This document shows positions 21,601 to 32,429 of a stretch of DNA of 64,000 bases, piece by piece. Origin of the DNA: Siderastrea siderea (Eukaryota; Cnidaria; Anthozoa; Scleractinia; Rhizangiidae). The notes beneath the pieces were generated by a model, which did not search any database, had not been told where the DNA came from, and was given only the letters and a program-made list of their open reading frames with translations. The position numbers were made by a program, and so were the translations under genes. The stretch lies in contig OZ034968.1 of the NCBI GenBank assembly GCA_964030785.1, positions 56,346,899 through 56,410,898 on the forward strand, given 5' to 3'. Position 1 is the stretch's first letter. Each line of letters starts with the position of its first letter.

Positions 21601-24600
21601 CTGACCTTCATTCTGTTCGAAAAAGTACTCAAATCCACTGAGTTACTTCTCCGAGTTCACGGTCGATAAGCAAACGTCTTATTTTTGCCGTTCAAAGATT
21701 TTCGCCGTCAGACTATCACAAATAATCATTTCTTTTTGCTTCGCAGTTGGTTTCTGAGAGGTTCAGTCAAATAAAAGTCAAAATTTACAGATTATGGATT
21801 GTGTCCTCCAGAATTGCTGTAGTTCACAAAAGAACCGAAACGTACAACAGATTCGCAATATCCACAACCCCAGACAGGATTGCGTTACATGTGACAATCA
21901 GCAAGAACCAATCAGCGCGCGAGACTTCGAAACAATTGTTATAGAAAAAGATGATTGACATCCACCAAAAACACATTTGAAGTAAAACCAAAGTAAAAAT
22001 ATTTTCAAAGGGCTTTAAAAATGAAGAAGAATGTTGTTTTCTTTTGTGTATATATCTTCTCTCATTCTAGAGAGTCTATTGAGACGTGATGACGTCATAA
22101 GTGGTTACAGTGTGGAGACAAATCACAGAATCAATCATATCTCTAACTGAAACTTGGCACCAGTGCACCAGTAATGCAACTTTAAAAAGACACAGTAAAG
22201 CATACTGTGATGTTAACATGGCAACACTTTATCTTCCAGGTCACTTTTTACCGAGAATGACATTCCCCTTTTTAGGCTTTACAAACATTGTCTACTCATT
22301 AATGATTAATGAGGAAACTAAGCACAAAAAGGGCATTGTGTGTGTCTTGAACGGGTCCTTCTATCTCTCGTTATAGAGTCAAATGTAACATTTGGTTCAA
22401 CGCTCAAAGAGACTGGAGCCAAGATTGCTGCCATGGAATAGTACGATGTGTCCATCTTGTGTCCTACTTAAGGTACAATATTGATGCCAAGTTTAAATCA
22501 TCTTAACTCACCAGATATTCCTTTAGTTTGTGGTTTGTCTCCATGCTGTAACCACCTATGATGTCATTAATTTCTAATTTGCATGATACAAAAACTTCAT
22601 TTTGAAAGGGCATTCAAATAAGACGAAAGTAAACAACAGTAAACTGATCCTTACGGGGAAAAAATTGAGAAATTAAAATGAAAGCAAAAATGAAATAACG
22701 TTATATATTTGCCCGATATTTCGGTTTGCAAAACAAACCTTCTTCGGGGGCTAAAAACGAAAAGTGAATACAACTCCAAGATGACCGTTACATATATGCG
22801 TTTGAAATACAGCATAATAGAAAATGATAGGCTAGGAAAAATTGAAAAGTAACTAATTAAGTTCATCGCGTCTATTTATACCGCGAGGTTCAAGTGTCGT
22901 GGCTTTATCAATAAGATGGGCCTCGCGTACTTTTCTAACAGAGTCACGGTTGTGGTGGATAAGTTCAAGCGGTACAAGGAGGACGTCGTTGATGAAGTGG
23001 CCAGGTTGGTTAAAATAAGCTTAGGGATGGGTCATTATTTAGAAGGGGGGGGGATGGTGCAAATGGAGGGAGGCCATGTTCATTTTCTCGTGACCCTCCC
23101 CTATGTGGAGCACATTTTTTGCTGACCCTCCCCCTTTTACCTCCCTTTGTATAACAAAGTTCCCTAATATGCGTGCATGCATTGATGTGCCCCCAGTTTC
23201 TCCCTGCATAAAAATCATTGACCCTCCCCCTATTTGCACCAGCACCAGCCCTCCCCCACCTCTAAATAATGACCGGTGCCTTGACTTTAGTTTTCCTTAC
23301 ACAGGTATTGTAAGTCCTTAATTTCGCCGTGTATTCGAACATGTCGAATTCATTTCCTGAATAGTTCAACTACATCGCACAAATTGAAAACGGATTTAGA
23401 CTAATCACGGAGTAGGTGAAAGTTTTGAAATTGTTATTTTGTAGTAAAGTTTTCACTGGGTGGACGAAATATCTTAAAGGAGTGTCTGGAACGTCGATTT
23501 CTTCTCCCTGTAAAGAACAGACATACCATCATCCAGAGGAGCACCGACACAATTACGATACGGTCTCCTTCTTCGAACACAAAGATATTCCATTTCCTGA
23601 ATAGTTCAACTACATCACACGAATCCTCTTGGCAAAGAGGATTCTTACAAACAGATAGCGAGAAAATTTTCTTTTATCTTTTAACAGAAAAGATTGTTTT
23701 GGTAAGTTCATATGTAGCACTTCTTAGCCAAATCGGTGATGGGCACCTCATCAACTAGGAGCTCGTGTACCACTCGGTCTTGTCGATTAATTGTGAACGG
23801 TAAATATTTTTCGATGTCACTTAGGCTATGTCTACACTATACCGGGTAGCTTAACCTGCCGACACAAAAAAATTCTCCGGCTTGGTGCAAACAGAAATGG
23901 TCCGTAACTGGAACATACGGCCGAAATCTTTTCGGTAGGTCTCACTTCTAGTTATTGACTCTCGCTTTGGATCGCTTCCCTGTTCAATCTGCATGGAGGA
24001 GTGGCACGAAATCTATGACCATTCACTATCTCGATCCGACAGGCACAGTATCGCTTCGGCACAAAAATCTAGCGGAAAACAGTGTTTTATGCGTGAGCAA
24101 GAGGCCTATGAGTATCCGATATGGTTTTCTTGTCAGCACAAGAGTTATCCGCTGCAGTATAGTGTAGACATAGCGGTAAGAGTATATGACTTACCAAGCG
24201 TGAATGAACTGACGGCGAACACGTGACAAGTAGTTATCGCTGTCCATTGTGCAAAAAACTGCGATGCTACTCCAGTAACTAGTATATAGAAATCAGAATT
24301 ACGGGGTTGACTCCTTATAATAGCGTAAAATACAACCGCCGAGCATAAACACAACGCCGTAATGAGAACAAAAGCAAAATACAAACACCAGGCATCCTTC
24401 CTGTCTAGATCGTCCATCAATGTTTCTGAGGGAGGCACTAAAGCGGAGTCTTTTCGTTTTGCTATAATGAAACAACCAATGAAAGTAATGTAAGAAATGA
24501 GAGCCCCGAGAGAAACTATCGTGTAAACAGCGTTTGCAATTTCCCGATGGTCTTTATGATGCGGCGGCTTTTCGTCCGTTGTATTTTGTAGGAAGCCACA

Positions 24601-24927
24601 GTCAAAGCCGCGACAACTTAATACGACATAAAAATCGTAAGCAGCCTGATAAATACAAATAGCGGTGACCAAAACACGAAGGATGTAGTTCCAGGCCTGA
24701 TGTCCCCATAATCCAAGCGAACAGAAGCAAAATTTCAAAACAGCGAGCACAAACGTAGTGCATTTATCCGCAGTGCCTTGTTCCTCTCGTCCATCCCGGA
24801 AGCGGTGGTAAGTTGGTTGTCGTTCGCCGCGGGGAAGAAGTGGTGACCGTTCTTCGTTGTTGTTTCTTTCCGACCCTTCATTACCTTCCATACCTTCTTG
24901 ATGTTGATCGAACAGCACATCCTCCAT
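18477..24927 (-). CDS. Seven-helix membrane protein, candidate gustatory-receptor-like (GRL) chemoreceptor, copy A
   Basis: Three exons (24927-24195, 19688-19377, 18682-18477) join in frame to 416 aa with canonical GT/AG sites and two phase-1 introns. Order: charged N-terminus (1-55); hydrophobic segment FVLAVLKFCFCSLGLWG (59-75); TM1 about 81-103; loop with CRGFDCG and NTT; TM2 130-156; basic loop AKRKD; TM3 178-204; TM4 213-245; helix with HEDL (246-272); long TM5 273-306; TM6 317-341; cytoplasmic segment with SYAKKRRCGFKIGRITF (379-395); TM7 397-416, ending the protein. Length, helix count, the GF.IGR.TF segment before TM7 and the HxxL helix before TM5 resemble insect Gr/Or and cnidarian GRL proteins, which form ligand-gated cation channels in the plasma membrane. 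The usual TM7 TY.....QF appears as AWVSVFLGL. Gene structure is firm; the family is inference. Copies B and C lie upstream on the same strand. Confidence 0.7.
18683..19376 (-). other. Copy A intron 2
   Basis: 694 bp, phase 1, no recognised repeat. The open frame at 18509-18805 is an out-of-frame shadow of exon 3 running into this intron. Confidence 0.7.
19377..19688 (-). CDS. Copy A exon 2 (helix, TM5, TM6)
   Basis: Acceptor CCTCAG, donor ACCG/GTAAGG, 312 nt, exactly the length of copy C exon 2. The block SAYSVWFVLHWFTYGA is unchanged between copies A and C, which diverge elsewhere, suggesting strong constraint on TM5. Confidence 0.85.
22090..22570. repeat. Degenerate inverted-repeat element
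   Basis: TGACGTCATAAGTGGTTACAG then GTGGAGACAAA at the left faces TTTGTCTCCATGCTGTAACC then ACCTATGATGTCATT at the right; AAACTTGGCACCA and its counterpart match further in. Confidence 0.55.
22660..23010 (-). pseudogene. Penelope-like element 3' fragment (GIY-YIG C-terminus plus terminal repeat)
   Basis: The minus strand encodes HFINDVLLVPLE, then VRKVREAHLIDKATTLEPRG and INRRDELN before a stop at 22855-22853. This is the conserved C-terminal tail of the GIY-YIG endonuclease domain of Penelope-like retroelements (HF..PGH...D......REREA.LI.K..TL.P.GLN). The terminal repeat follows (about 22665-22765) with a stem CCGAAGAAGGTTTG/CAAACCGAAATATCGG. The element is 5'-truncated. Confidence 0.6.
23824..24175. 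mobile_element. MITE with 'GGCTATGTCTACACTAT' ends at the copy A exon 1 donor
   Basis: GGCTATGTCTACACTATACC at the left and AGTATAGTGTAGACATAGC at the right are inverted ends. The inner end lies about 18 bp from the GTAAGT donor of copy A exon 1. The exon itself is undamaged. Confidence 0.7.
24195..24927 (-). CDS. Copy A exon 1 (N-terminus to TM4)
   Basis: Starts at MEDVLFDQHQ rather than an in-frame ATG 11 codons upstream, because copy B begins MENVLF at the corresponding place and copy C MEEG. Ends TTCACGCTTG/GTAAGT after 244 codons plus one base. A MITE begins about 18 bp into the following intron. Confidence 0.8.
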
Positions 24928-24969
24928 ATTGTAATAGAAAAACAAATAACTACAAATCACTGCACTATT

Positions 24970-25115
24970 TAATATCCTCTGTTGACTGGCGAATTATTCT
25001 GGGCGATTTTCATCATAGTAACATTATCTGTTTCAATTTTCACGAAATCCCAGTTTTCACAGGTTTCACTTTCGATGTTAAATGAGTTTAATTTCAGGTA
25101 ACGCAAGTCTTTGAT
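24970..25115 (-). promoter_or_regulatory. Copy A upstream region, shared with copy B
   Basis: The 5' flank of copy A matches the 5' flank of copy B (38700-38920) in scattered blocks, such as TTTCACTTTCGATGTTAAA against TTTTACTTTCGATATTAAA and GGTAACGCAAGTCTTTGATG against GTACCGCAATTCTTTCATTG. The duplication therefore included upstream DNA, probably the promoter. No TATA box is assigned. Confidence 0.4.
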
Positions 25116-25689
25116 GAAAAATATAATAAGTTGTCGCATAAATGTTCAGCTGGTACGTTTTAATCTCGCCCCAAATCAAGATTTTATTAGGCTGGACTCA
25201 GACATTTTAATTCTCCCCATAAACAAACAAAACCAGTGTTTTATTTTGTCGGTTTCAGGTACTCAATGCGCGCACAGTGAAATGGGAATCCTGACAGCTC
25301 CAGCTACAGTAGACCTTTCTCTGATGTCACAAAAAGTTCCAATTTCACTTTTGCGTGACGCCCGCAACGGAACGTTTTCATGTCGATATGCTGTCACGTC
25401 GACCCCGAGCGGGTAACCCTTCCAGTGGGCTACACGGGGTGGGGTGGGCAGCTTTAATAACATTTGTAATCGACGTCTGAAAACACTGAAACATTCCCAA
25501 CACATTTTCATGACATTAACTTTGAAATATTAACTCACTCTGCAGTCGGTGGGGTTGGGAGGGGGGGAGGGGGACGGGAAGGTTACTGAGTAGTGGGTGT
25601 GCACGTGCGTAGTACTGGGCGCTAGTTTGTGTGCACAGTGCCCGTTTCAGTGCCATAGAATGGTTCACGGGGACGGAAAAGTCGGAAAG
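25116..25689. other. Intergenic, nothing recognised
   Basis: A G-rich stretch lies at 25435-25575. Opposite-strand open frames at 25111-25511 have no domain. Confidence 0.35.
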
Positions 25690-25965
25690 AGGCTACGCGT
25701 AACACCAATCAAGCATTTGGACAATTAGTAATTGTAGTCTGTGAATTAGGTAATTTGGAAGTCCATAAAGCAAAGAATTACAGTAGTCTAACTTAGAAGT
25801 TACAAAGGTATGAACCAAGCGTTTAGTATTCGCAGCAGATAAAAAGTTCCCATAACGAGAAATATTCAGAATGTGAAAAAAATGCGGACTTGCCAACAGT
25901 AATTATTATATAACAACTTGACGTTCTAGGTTAAGTTTATCATCAAATATCACACTAATGTTTCT
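25690..25965 (-). pseudogene. LINE reverse-transcriptase C-terminal fragment
   Basis: The minus strand reads VIFDDKLNLERQV, two stops, then NISRYGNFLSAANTKRLVH, TFVTSKLDYCNSLLYGLPN and YLIHRLQ. This is the thumb/connection region typical of Jockey/CR1/RTE-like LINEs (RLVHAFV.S.LDYCNSLLYGLP). In-frame stops and truncation at both ends mark it as dead. Confidence 0.75.
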
Positions 25966-28278
25966 GGCAGATTAAGATACAGGTTGGACGAAGGACCAAT
26001 CATGAGCTGTAACCAGGACTGAACTGAGTTAGAGTGGGTCGATGCTGTGAACCAATAAAAAAAAGTTATGTCTTGTCACCATTCAACTTTAACTTGATTG
26101 CAACATGCAGATGAGTAGTTTTACGAAACAAAGTCATCCTCTCTTGATTACAAGGAAGCTGGAGCACAAGTTATCGTGGAAGTAAAGAATACCAACTGAA
26201 AGATGAATTCTTGTTTTTTAAGAGTTTTTTAAAACGTTTTTGCGCCTTACTATACTGTCGTGATGTAGGAAAAGCCCCCCCACTCCCGGAGGGGGGGGGG
26301 GAACTCTGCCCGAAAGGGGTACCTTTTCTCAAGCTCGCAGTATATTAAAGGGTAGGGAAAATTGCAATTTTAGTATATGAAAGGCCGGTCACAAAATCAG
26401 CTGCAAAGTGGAAGAAGCTTAAGTGGTGGCTAAAGGGTGCCACATTTTGGAAGAAATGACAACATGAAACACATAAAAGCTTGCACCCGTTGAGCAACTG
26501 AACCAGAAGGACTGAAAGCCCGGGAAAATGTGGTCCTTATAGGAAATTCTATGGTTTTGGCTTATCCTTGAGGTATAAGAAAGGGGTGCAATTTCGCTCT
26601 AAGATATGAAAGGGGTACCATTTTGGTAAAAATTAGTATGACGGAGCCTTCCCTTATGAAACTTTATTAAATAGCCTCTCCAGGAAAAGGCCGTAGACTT
26701 TCATGTGCTAGTGGAATGGTTAGGGAGATCAAGGAGCAAAGCAAACAGCTTTAGATGCGTCCGCTGTGAACGAGTAAGAACTGGAAACTAGACAAAATGC
26801 ACAAGATTATTTTGTTCTGTAATTTTAGTGATTTAAGGGAGTTGAACACAACATAAAGGACGTATGAACAAATCTCGGAATATCTCTAAACGCTGAGTCA
26901 AATTCCAAAAGAAAATTATCTTAGTATTCATCGTCTGTCGCGCAATTCGTTTTGTAGGAGTGTTATCTCGTAACCTAGGAAATATCTACCTATTTTAGTG
27001 TTTCAAAATAGTATAGCGATTACAACAGCGGCTTAAACATTTTCTTTGATCTCTCACGATGTTTGCAGAAACGGTCAGCCAGTCTTCTCCATCTTGTTTC
27101 ACCAATGTGAACATCTGTGGAGATGCAAACGCTAAAAAGTACGTAGGCAAGTGCCTTGAGTGAATTTCCTCCCGGCCAATGAAGCTTCATCAGGGCTCGC
27201 TTTGCTCACCCTCTAGCACTAATACAGACCCTGTAAAATACTTGTGAAGAAGACAACGAGACCAAGGGTAACATTTGTCACGCGAAAGTCAAATTATTTA
27301 TCCGAAGTTAAATCTTTTTGTGGATGCGAAACCGGAAAACACAGGACTCAACAAAGTTCATCAGGATTATGCCCGTTATATGCATGTTACCCACCACATG
27401 GAAGGTGGATGGCTATTTCTAACACTAGGTCTATCATTAGGAATAAATAGGTAGTCGCAAAGGCAATTAAAAGAGTTTCTGTCGCAGTCATTTAAGTACA
27501 CTGCGTCGATTGTAAAATGACCTCATGCGTTGGTCTTCGTTTGTTGGTGTAATTTGCTTGTAGCGCATCCCGGGAAGAGGGTACGTCAGACGTCAATTCC
27601 CACTTTCCTACTTTCCACTGCGAAGGGACATGAATTTCTTTTCCGATACCAAATTAACAGTTAACAGTCTTCGTTTACTTTGTTACTGGACTTGTCACTT
27701 TGGGCAGCTAAAATGAGACGTTACTTATAAGCGCTTACTGTTTTTTGTAGCCTGCTGTCTCCTTTCCGTTTTCCCTCCTTCGTCAAACACCTGCGTATTG
27801 ACGTCTGCTGTTTGTTTTGCATACTGGTTTCGCTAACTTCATCAATAAACATTTAAAAACGAGGATCTTTTAGGAAATAAATCGAAAAAGAGAGATATTT
27901 CCCAAGAATGTAGCTAAAATCCATTATGAGAACGTGTCAGTGAGTTGTGGATTTATATCTTTAACTGAAAAACTACGCGGACGCACTTTTGGGCTAGAAG
28001 TTCTTTACATTTGCATGTGTCTAAGCCTCTTTCTCCAATTTAATTTCCAAGATACCAAACATTGCTTTTGTTTTTTTTTAGCTGAAGTAAAATTAACATG
28101 AGCCAAACTACTAAATTACTATTAACGTCGTACTAAGACTGATGTAAACAATGTTCAACGCCTGCTTCACTTTGAATCATTTATAATGTGTGGCGCTTTC
28201 CCTCGAGCTTCAATTGGCAAGAGCTTCTGAAGTTACTTAGAAATAAAAACTGTTAGTTGCTTGGCACTGGCTATCATC
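25966..28278. other. Intergenic, with a diverged repeat at 27325-27470
   Basis: 26270-26300 is a C/G-run region. 27325-27470 shares blocks (CGGAAAAC.CAGGA.TCAACAAA, GGATGGCT.T.TCTAAC, ATAGGTAGTCGCAAAGGCAA) in the same orientation with 59555-59685, a dispersed repeat of unknown type. No gene signal. Confidence 0.45.
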
Positions 28279-28740
28279 ATGAACAACTCAACTGTTCTCG
28301 TCAATCATTATGAAGAAAGTACACTGATCAGCCTCATTTGCATTTAAAGCAGCGTTGTTGGTAGTCATTGCTTTGATCGCATTGGTCTCTATCCTGATGG
28401 GCAATATTCTTGTGATCATCACATTTGTTAAAACACAGAGTCCCCGGATCGGCACTAAATGCTACATCACCAGCATGGCAGTCCCCGATCTATTTTATGT
28501 CATTACTAACTTACCGCCGTACATACGACGTGTTGTTTTCGGACATTCGATGACTTTGATCACTCCAATGTAAACTTGACGTATACTTCAATCTCGTATC
28601 ATATTCAGTTTTGATTGCAAGCTTTGTGCTGACTGATTACTGTGGACAGATTCATTGCTATTATGCATCCCCAAGAAAGGATTTATCCTCTCTTTCATCC
28701 CATGAAAATATCCATAATAACAAGAAGGGTACGTACGAGA
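28279..28740 (+). pseudogene. Rhodopsin-family GPCR pseudogene (TM1 to the DRY region)
   Basis: MNNSTVLVNHYEES..., a short N-terminus with an N-glycosylation sequon, is followed by a stop. A shifted frame then gives TM1 with GNILVIITFVKTQSPRIGT and TM2 with SMAVPDLFYVITNLPPY; another stop follows. A third frame gives VSYSVLIASFVLT and, after one more shift, TVDRFIAIMHP, the TM3/loop-2 signature (DRF for DRY). GN in TM1, the A..D motif in TM2 and DR(F/Y).AI..P are class A GPCR hallmarks. Nothing recognisable follows for TM4-TM7. At least two frameshifts and a stop make it a relic. A ligand cannot be assigned. Confidence 0.7.
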
Positions 28741-29097
28741 CGTTTCCATCTCGCTAACTTAGGTCTTACCAATTGGAATCTTTGCTCCGTTTACATGAAT
28801 TCCACAAGTTGACTATTTCCAAACATTGCTGAAGATTTCTGAATTTGTTCTGACTGTTCCCGAATATTTTCGAAAATTTCTGAAGATATAGATGTTTTGA
28901 CGGCTTCCTAAAACTTTGCTGTCGAACAAACTCTCAAGCACGAAAGCGAAATGAATATTACATGTTATTGGGTTTGTTTAATAAGTATTCCAGATTCGAA
29001 AGCAGGCGTGAGAAATTGGCCTCTACGCGTGAGATGGATATTTTTGATCCGCAGGCGTGAGACTAACGTATAATGCCTGAGAGTTGACAGGTATAAG

Positions 29098-29520
29098 TTT
29101 GGTTGGTAATAGACTGGTTTAGTTAGTTTGGTTGGTTTGGCTGGTCTAGTTTGCTTGGTTGGTTTAGCTAGTTGAGGCTGGTTTGGTTGATTTAGCTGGT
29201 TGGGGCTGGGTTGGTTGGTTTGACTGGTTTGGTTCTTCTTGGGTGGTTTAGTTGGCTTGGCTGGGTTGATTTGTTTGGCTGGTTTAGTTGGTTTGGTTCG
29301 TTTGGATGATTTAGGTGGCTTGTTGGGTTTGGCTGGTTTGGTTCGTTTGGTTGGTTCAAGAGTTGGTTTGATTGGTTTGGTCTGGTTTAATTGTTTTGTT
29401 GGTTTGATTAGTTTGATTGGTTTGGTTGGTTTGACTGGTTTAATTTGATTGGCTGGTTTAATTGGTTAGACTGGTTTGGTTGGCTTAGTTGGTTTGGTTT
29501 GTTTGATTGATTGGTTAACT
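29098..29520 (+). repeat. TTTGG-based minisatellite (about 420 bp)
   Basis: Degenerate units of about 10 bp based on GGTTTGGTTG, GGTTTAGTTG and GGTTTGACTG. The open frame through it (Gly/Leu/Val repeats) is a by-product of the repeat. Confidence 0.85.
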
Positions 29521-30407
29521 GATTCTTTGTGGTTGATTTCGTATCAAAAATGCAACGCTTTACTTTTTTTAAATTAATTATAGCTCTGTAATGAATAACA
29601 ATCTGTATTGAGGATTCTTAAATCACCCGTATGGTTTCTCATAATAAAAATAAACAATTGGAAAAATCACTATGACTATAATAAAAAAACGAAAAATTCC
29701 CTTAAAAACTGCAAAAACTCGCTATAAAAATAAATACTTTTTTAATATATGCAACGCTTAACTACTGACAAAGAAGGTGCTTCCCACAGAGAGATTTCTA
29801 GAGCAGTTAACTTAATTCCATTCATGCAACGTTCATAGTAGACCAGTGGTGCCATCTTCTATTCACTGAGGATTTCCTGATATCATTAATAGATCTTGTA
29901 TTGTAATTATGAAGTTCACGTATGAAGCTATTTGATAAACTATGAGAAAGTGGCGCGGTGTTCTGCAGTTGAGCAGTTCAATTGAGCGTTTCCAGAGCAC
30001 CACTAAGCAGACGCGCGGGCTGGGAGGTCTAAAATCGTCCTCGCAGCCTTGTTATGAAGAACGGACGTTAAAGTTGCATTGCCTTATACGAATGTAAGGC
30101 TATAAAAGTTCACCAACAGCTTTACCAGGGAAAAAACTGAGAGTAGTAGAAGGAGCACTGTCCCGGATGTAAGAAATTGTCACTTGCGTATTCCGTAGTG
30201 AGGCGCAAGTAATTATGATAGGTGAAAGTTGTGATGCAGATTTTAGAGTCATTGTACTTCCTCTATAAGTCTTGCTGCGCCGATTCAATCACCAGGTGCT
30301 TTCACCGTTCCGAATACATTATATGTCCCGTGACGTCCTTGTGGATTTTTTTTACTCTTGCCCTGGCGCCTTGGCGGATAAGTTAGAAGAAGTGGGAGAT
30401 ATCAAAG
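29521..30407. other. Intergenic downstream of pseudogene B
   Basis: AT-rich with no domain. The open frame at 30100-30288 is unrecognised. Confidence 0.35.
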
Positions 30408-30555
30408 TTAGAAGAAGTGATACAACAAACCTGTTAGTCCAAAGAAAAAGGAAAGCCAAGCCAGAGAAGTGTTAAAAGTGATTCTGCCAACTCTAAACCT
30501 ACATTGCCTGTCTTTGACGTAAGAGATGAACAGGGCGATGATGCGGCGATCTTTG

Positions 30556-31641
30556 TGTTGGCACACAATTTTATATATTTTCATATTAGCTTTTGCATTC
30601 CCAAATTCTAGGCGATTCGAGTGTTTTGAATGATTTCGCGAGTTTAATCAGTGTAAACAACTTTATTTGATTTACTAGATCTGTACTTTCGTACAACGAC
30701 CATATCGTTACTAAGCAACATACACGCGCCAGAACTTGTGGCTGACTTATGGACACGTTCTCGTAACAATTTGCGTTTTGTTTTGCAAGCTGGAAGAGTT
30801 TCACGTGGGAACTTTTTCACGCTCTAATCCCTTTTCTTTTAATTCCAGATCGATTTGATTACTTTTCGTAAACAACTATTGTTTGGCTTAATCCAGCTAA
30901 ACTAAACAATTAATGTTTTCGTGTGCGCCCAACAGGCAAGTAACGATCTGGTCACTATTTTTAATTACTAGCATTTATGTCTTTAAGTGTTCTTAACTTA
31001 GTTTAAGTTAATTCTGGACACTCTGGTCTTTTGACCAGCACGAACTGTAGAACTTTGATTCCATGCAACCTTTTGAACAATGGATCACTTAAATTAGTTT
31101 ACCTAGTTACCTTCAAAATATTTACATGTTACTTTAGGATCCTTTTGTGGTATTGAATTTAACATTTTGAATACAGATCACGTACGGAAAGAAAATCCGC
31201 TTAGTTTCAGCAATGTCAGTGATTGGTATCGGGAAAACTTATATTTATGCTTACTTCTTTCAACCGTTTCACTAGGCCGATCAATTCGTTAGAAGTTGTA
31301 ACTTTTACAGCAAAAATAAGTACCAGGTTTGCGACAGATTAAAGAACGCCGCCGTTGCCAGGTTAAGTGGAAATCCCAAAACATTCGAGTTGAACCAATC
31401 AGAAAACTTTACGTCATCTACGTTAACCAATCACTGTACGTTCTGGAATTAAGGAGTGGATTCTTTAAGCGTCGATTCAGTGTGTAAGCTGAAGTCGAAA
31501 TAAGCATGGGTTGAGTTGAGAGCAAAAACTGAAACAAGCAAGAACTTTCGATTAAAATCCTAAAGAGAAATTCAGCCTAGAGTCCTCTCTTCAAGCAACG
31601 CCGTAAAGAGAATCCTGATACTCCAAAAGTACCGCGCAACA
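30556..31641 (+). mobile_element. Solo LTR (1086 bp) in exon 3 of pseudogene B
   Basis: Begins TGTTGG and ends GCGCAACA, so it has TG...CA ends within a 5-bp inverted repeat (TGTTG/CAACA). It is bracketed by the 4-bp duplication TTTG (30552-30555 and 31642-31645). Removing it and one TTTG restores exon 3 to 206 nt. No internal retrotransposon coding region is attached, so it is a recombination product. The superfamily is undetermined; 4-bp duplications occur in Gypsy-type elements. Orientation is tentative. Confidence 0.85.
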
Positions 31642-32429
31642 TTTGAACGGATGGCCGTCATTCCAGTCAGCAGATGTGATGCAGTTAATTTTTTCATAGA
31701 TTCCTTTAAAAGGAAAGAAAAGAATGATCAAAACAAATGCATTTTGGCACTACCATTACCTGGTTTTCGCGTGTCTTGCCTCGGTGAGTTGTCAAAAAAG
31801 TAACTGACTACATCGTTTTGAGGAGCAGCGCGAGAAAGCCTGTGCTTAGATTGGCGTACTGTACGTGAACATGTTTAGAGCTAATCTGACAATCTTATGG
31901 GCCAGGGAAAGAGTTGAAGTAATTAGTTTTTGGTTACAAGATGGTAAACAGCCTAACGGTTAGATAGTAGACAAAAAACTGGCCCAATGAAAGCACAGTT
32001 CTAGGTCAATTAACTGACACAGACAAGAGAGTAAAACGCTAGAAAGAACTTGAAACTGACGATTGGTACCTTGGAAAAGGGTTTATAATCTCGACCTGGT
32101 TTACTGATACTTCACAGAAAATGTTGTAACGTTTATTTCGTGACAAACATTACACGGTTTGGCTTGATACGTTTACCGTAACCTGCTATCCAGGTAAATT
32201 TCAACTGCAGTATCAGGAACTCCGGAGCAAAGCTAGCCCAAGTCTGGAGTTTGGATTTTGCCCATCTCAAATCCCACCTGCTAATACTAAATTATCGCGC
32301 ATTTAGAGGAGAGTATGCGCGGCGTCAAGATAGACGGGCGTTCTTTCTGAGCTGTAGAACTCCACCTCCCTGAACATTCAAATTTTAGTAATTTTCTTTC
32401 TCTAATGGTGCATCGCTAGACTGTGAATA

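Larger units (their letters stand above)
19689..24194 (-). other. Copy A intron 1 with several repeats
   Basis: 4.5 kb, phase 1. Contents: an inverted pair around AAATGTGTTTTTGGTGGATG (about 21262 and 21965), a degenerate inverted-repeat element (22090-22570), a Penelope-like fragment (22660-23010), a G-rich and C-rich stretch (23040-23270), and a MITE (23824-24175). 19700-21250 shows nothing recognisable. Confidence 0.65.

Noticed and set aside
29239..29448. 69-codon Gly/Leu/Val-rich frame
   Set aside because: Product of the TTTGG minisatellite; no start context or domain.
30556..31641. Complete LTR retrotransposon or endogenous virus
   Set aside because: No gag-pol coding sequence and no second LTR in the window; only a solo LTR is supported.
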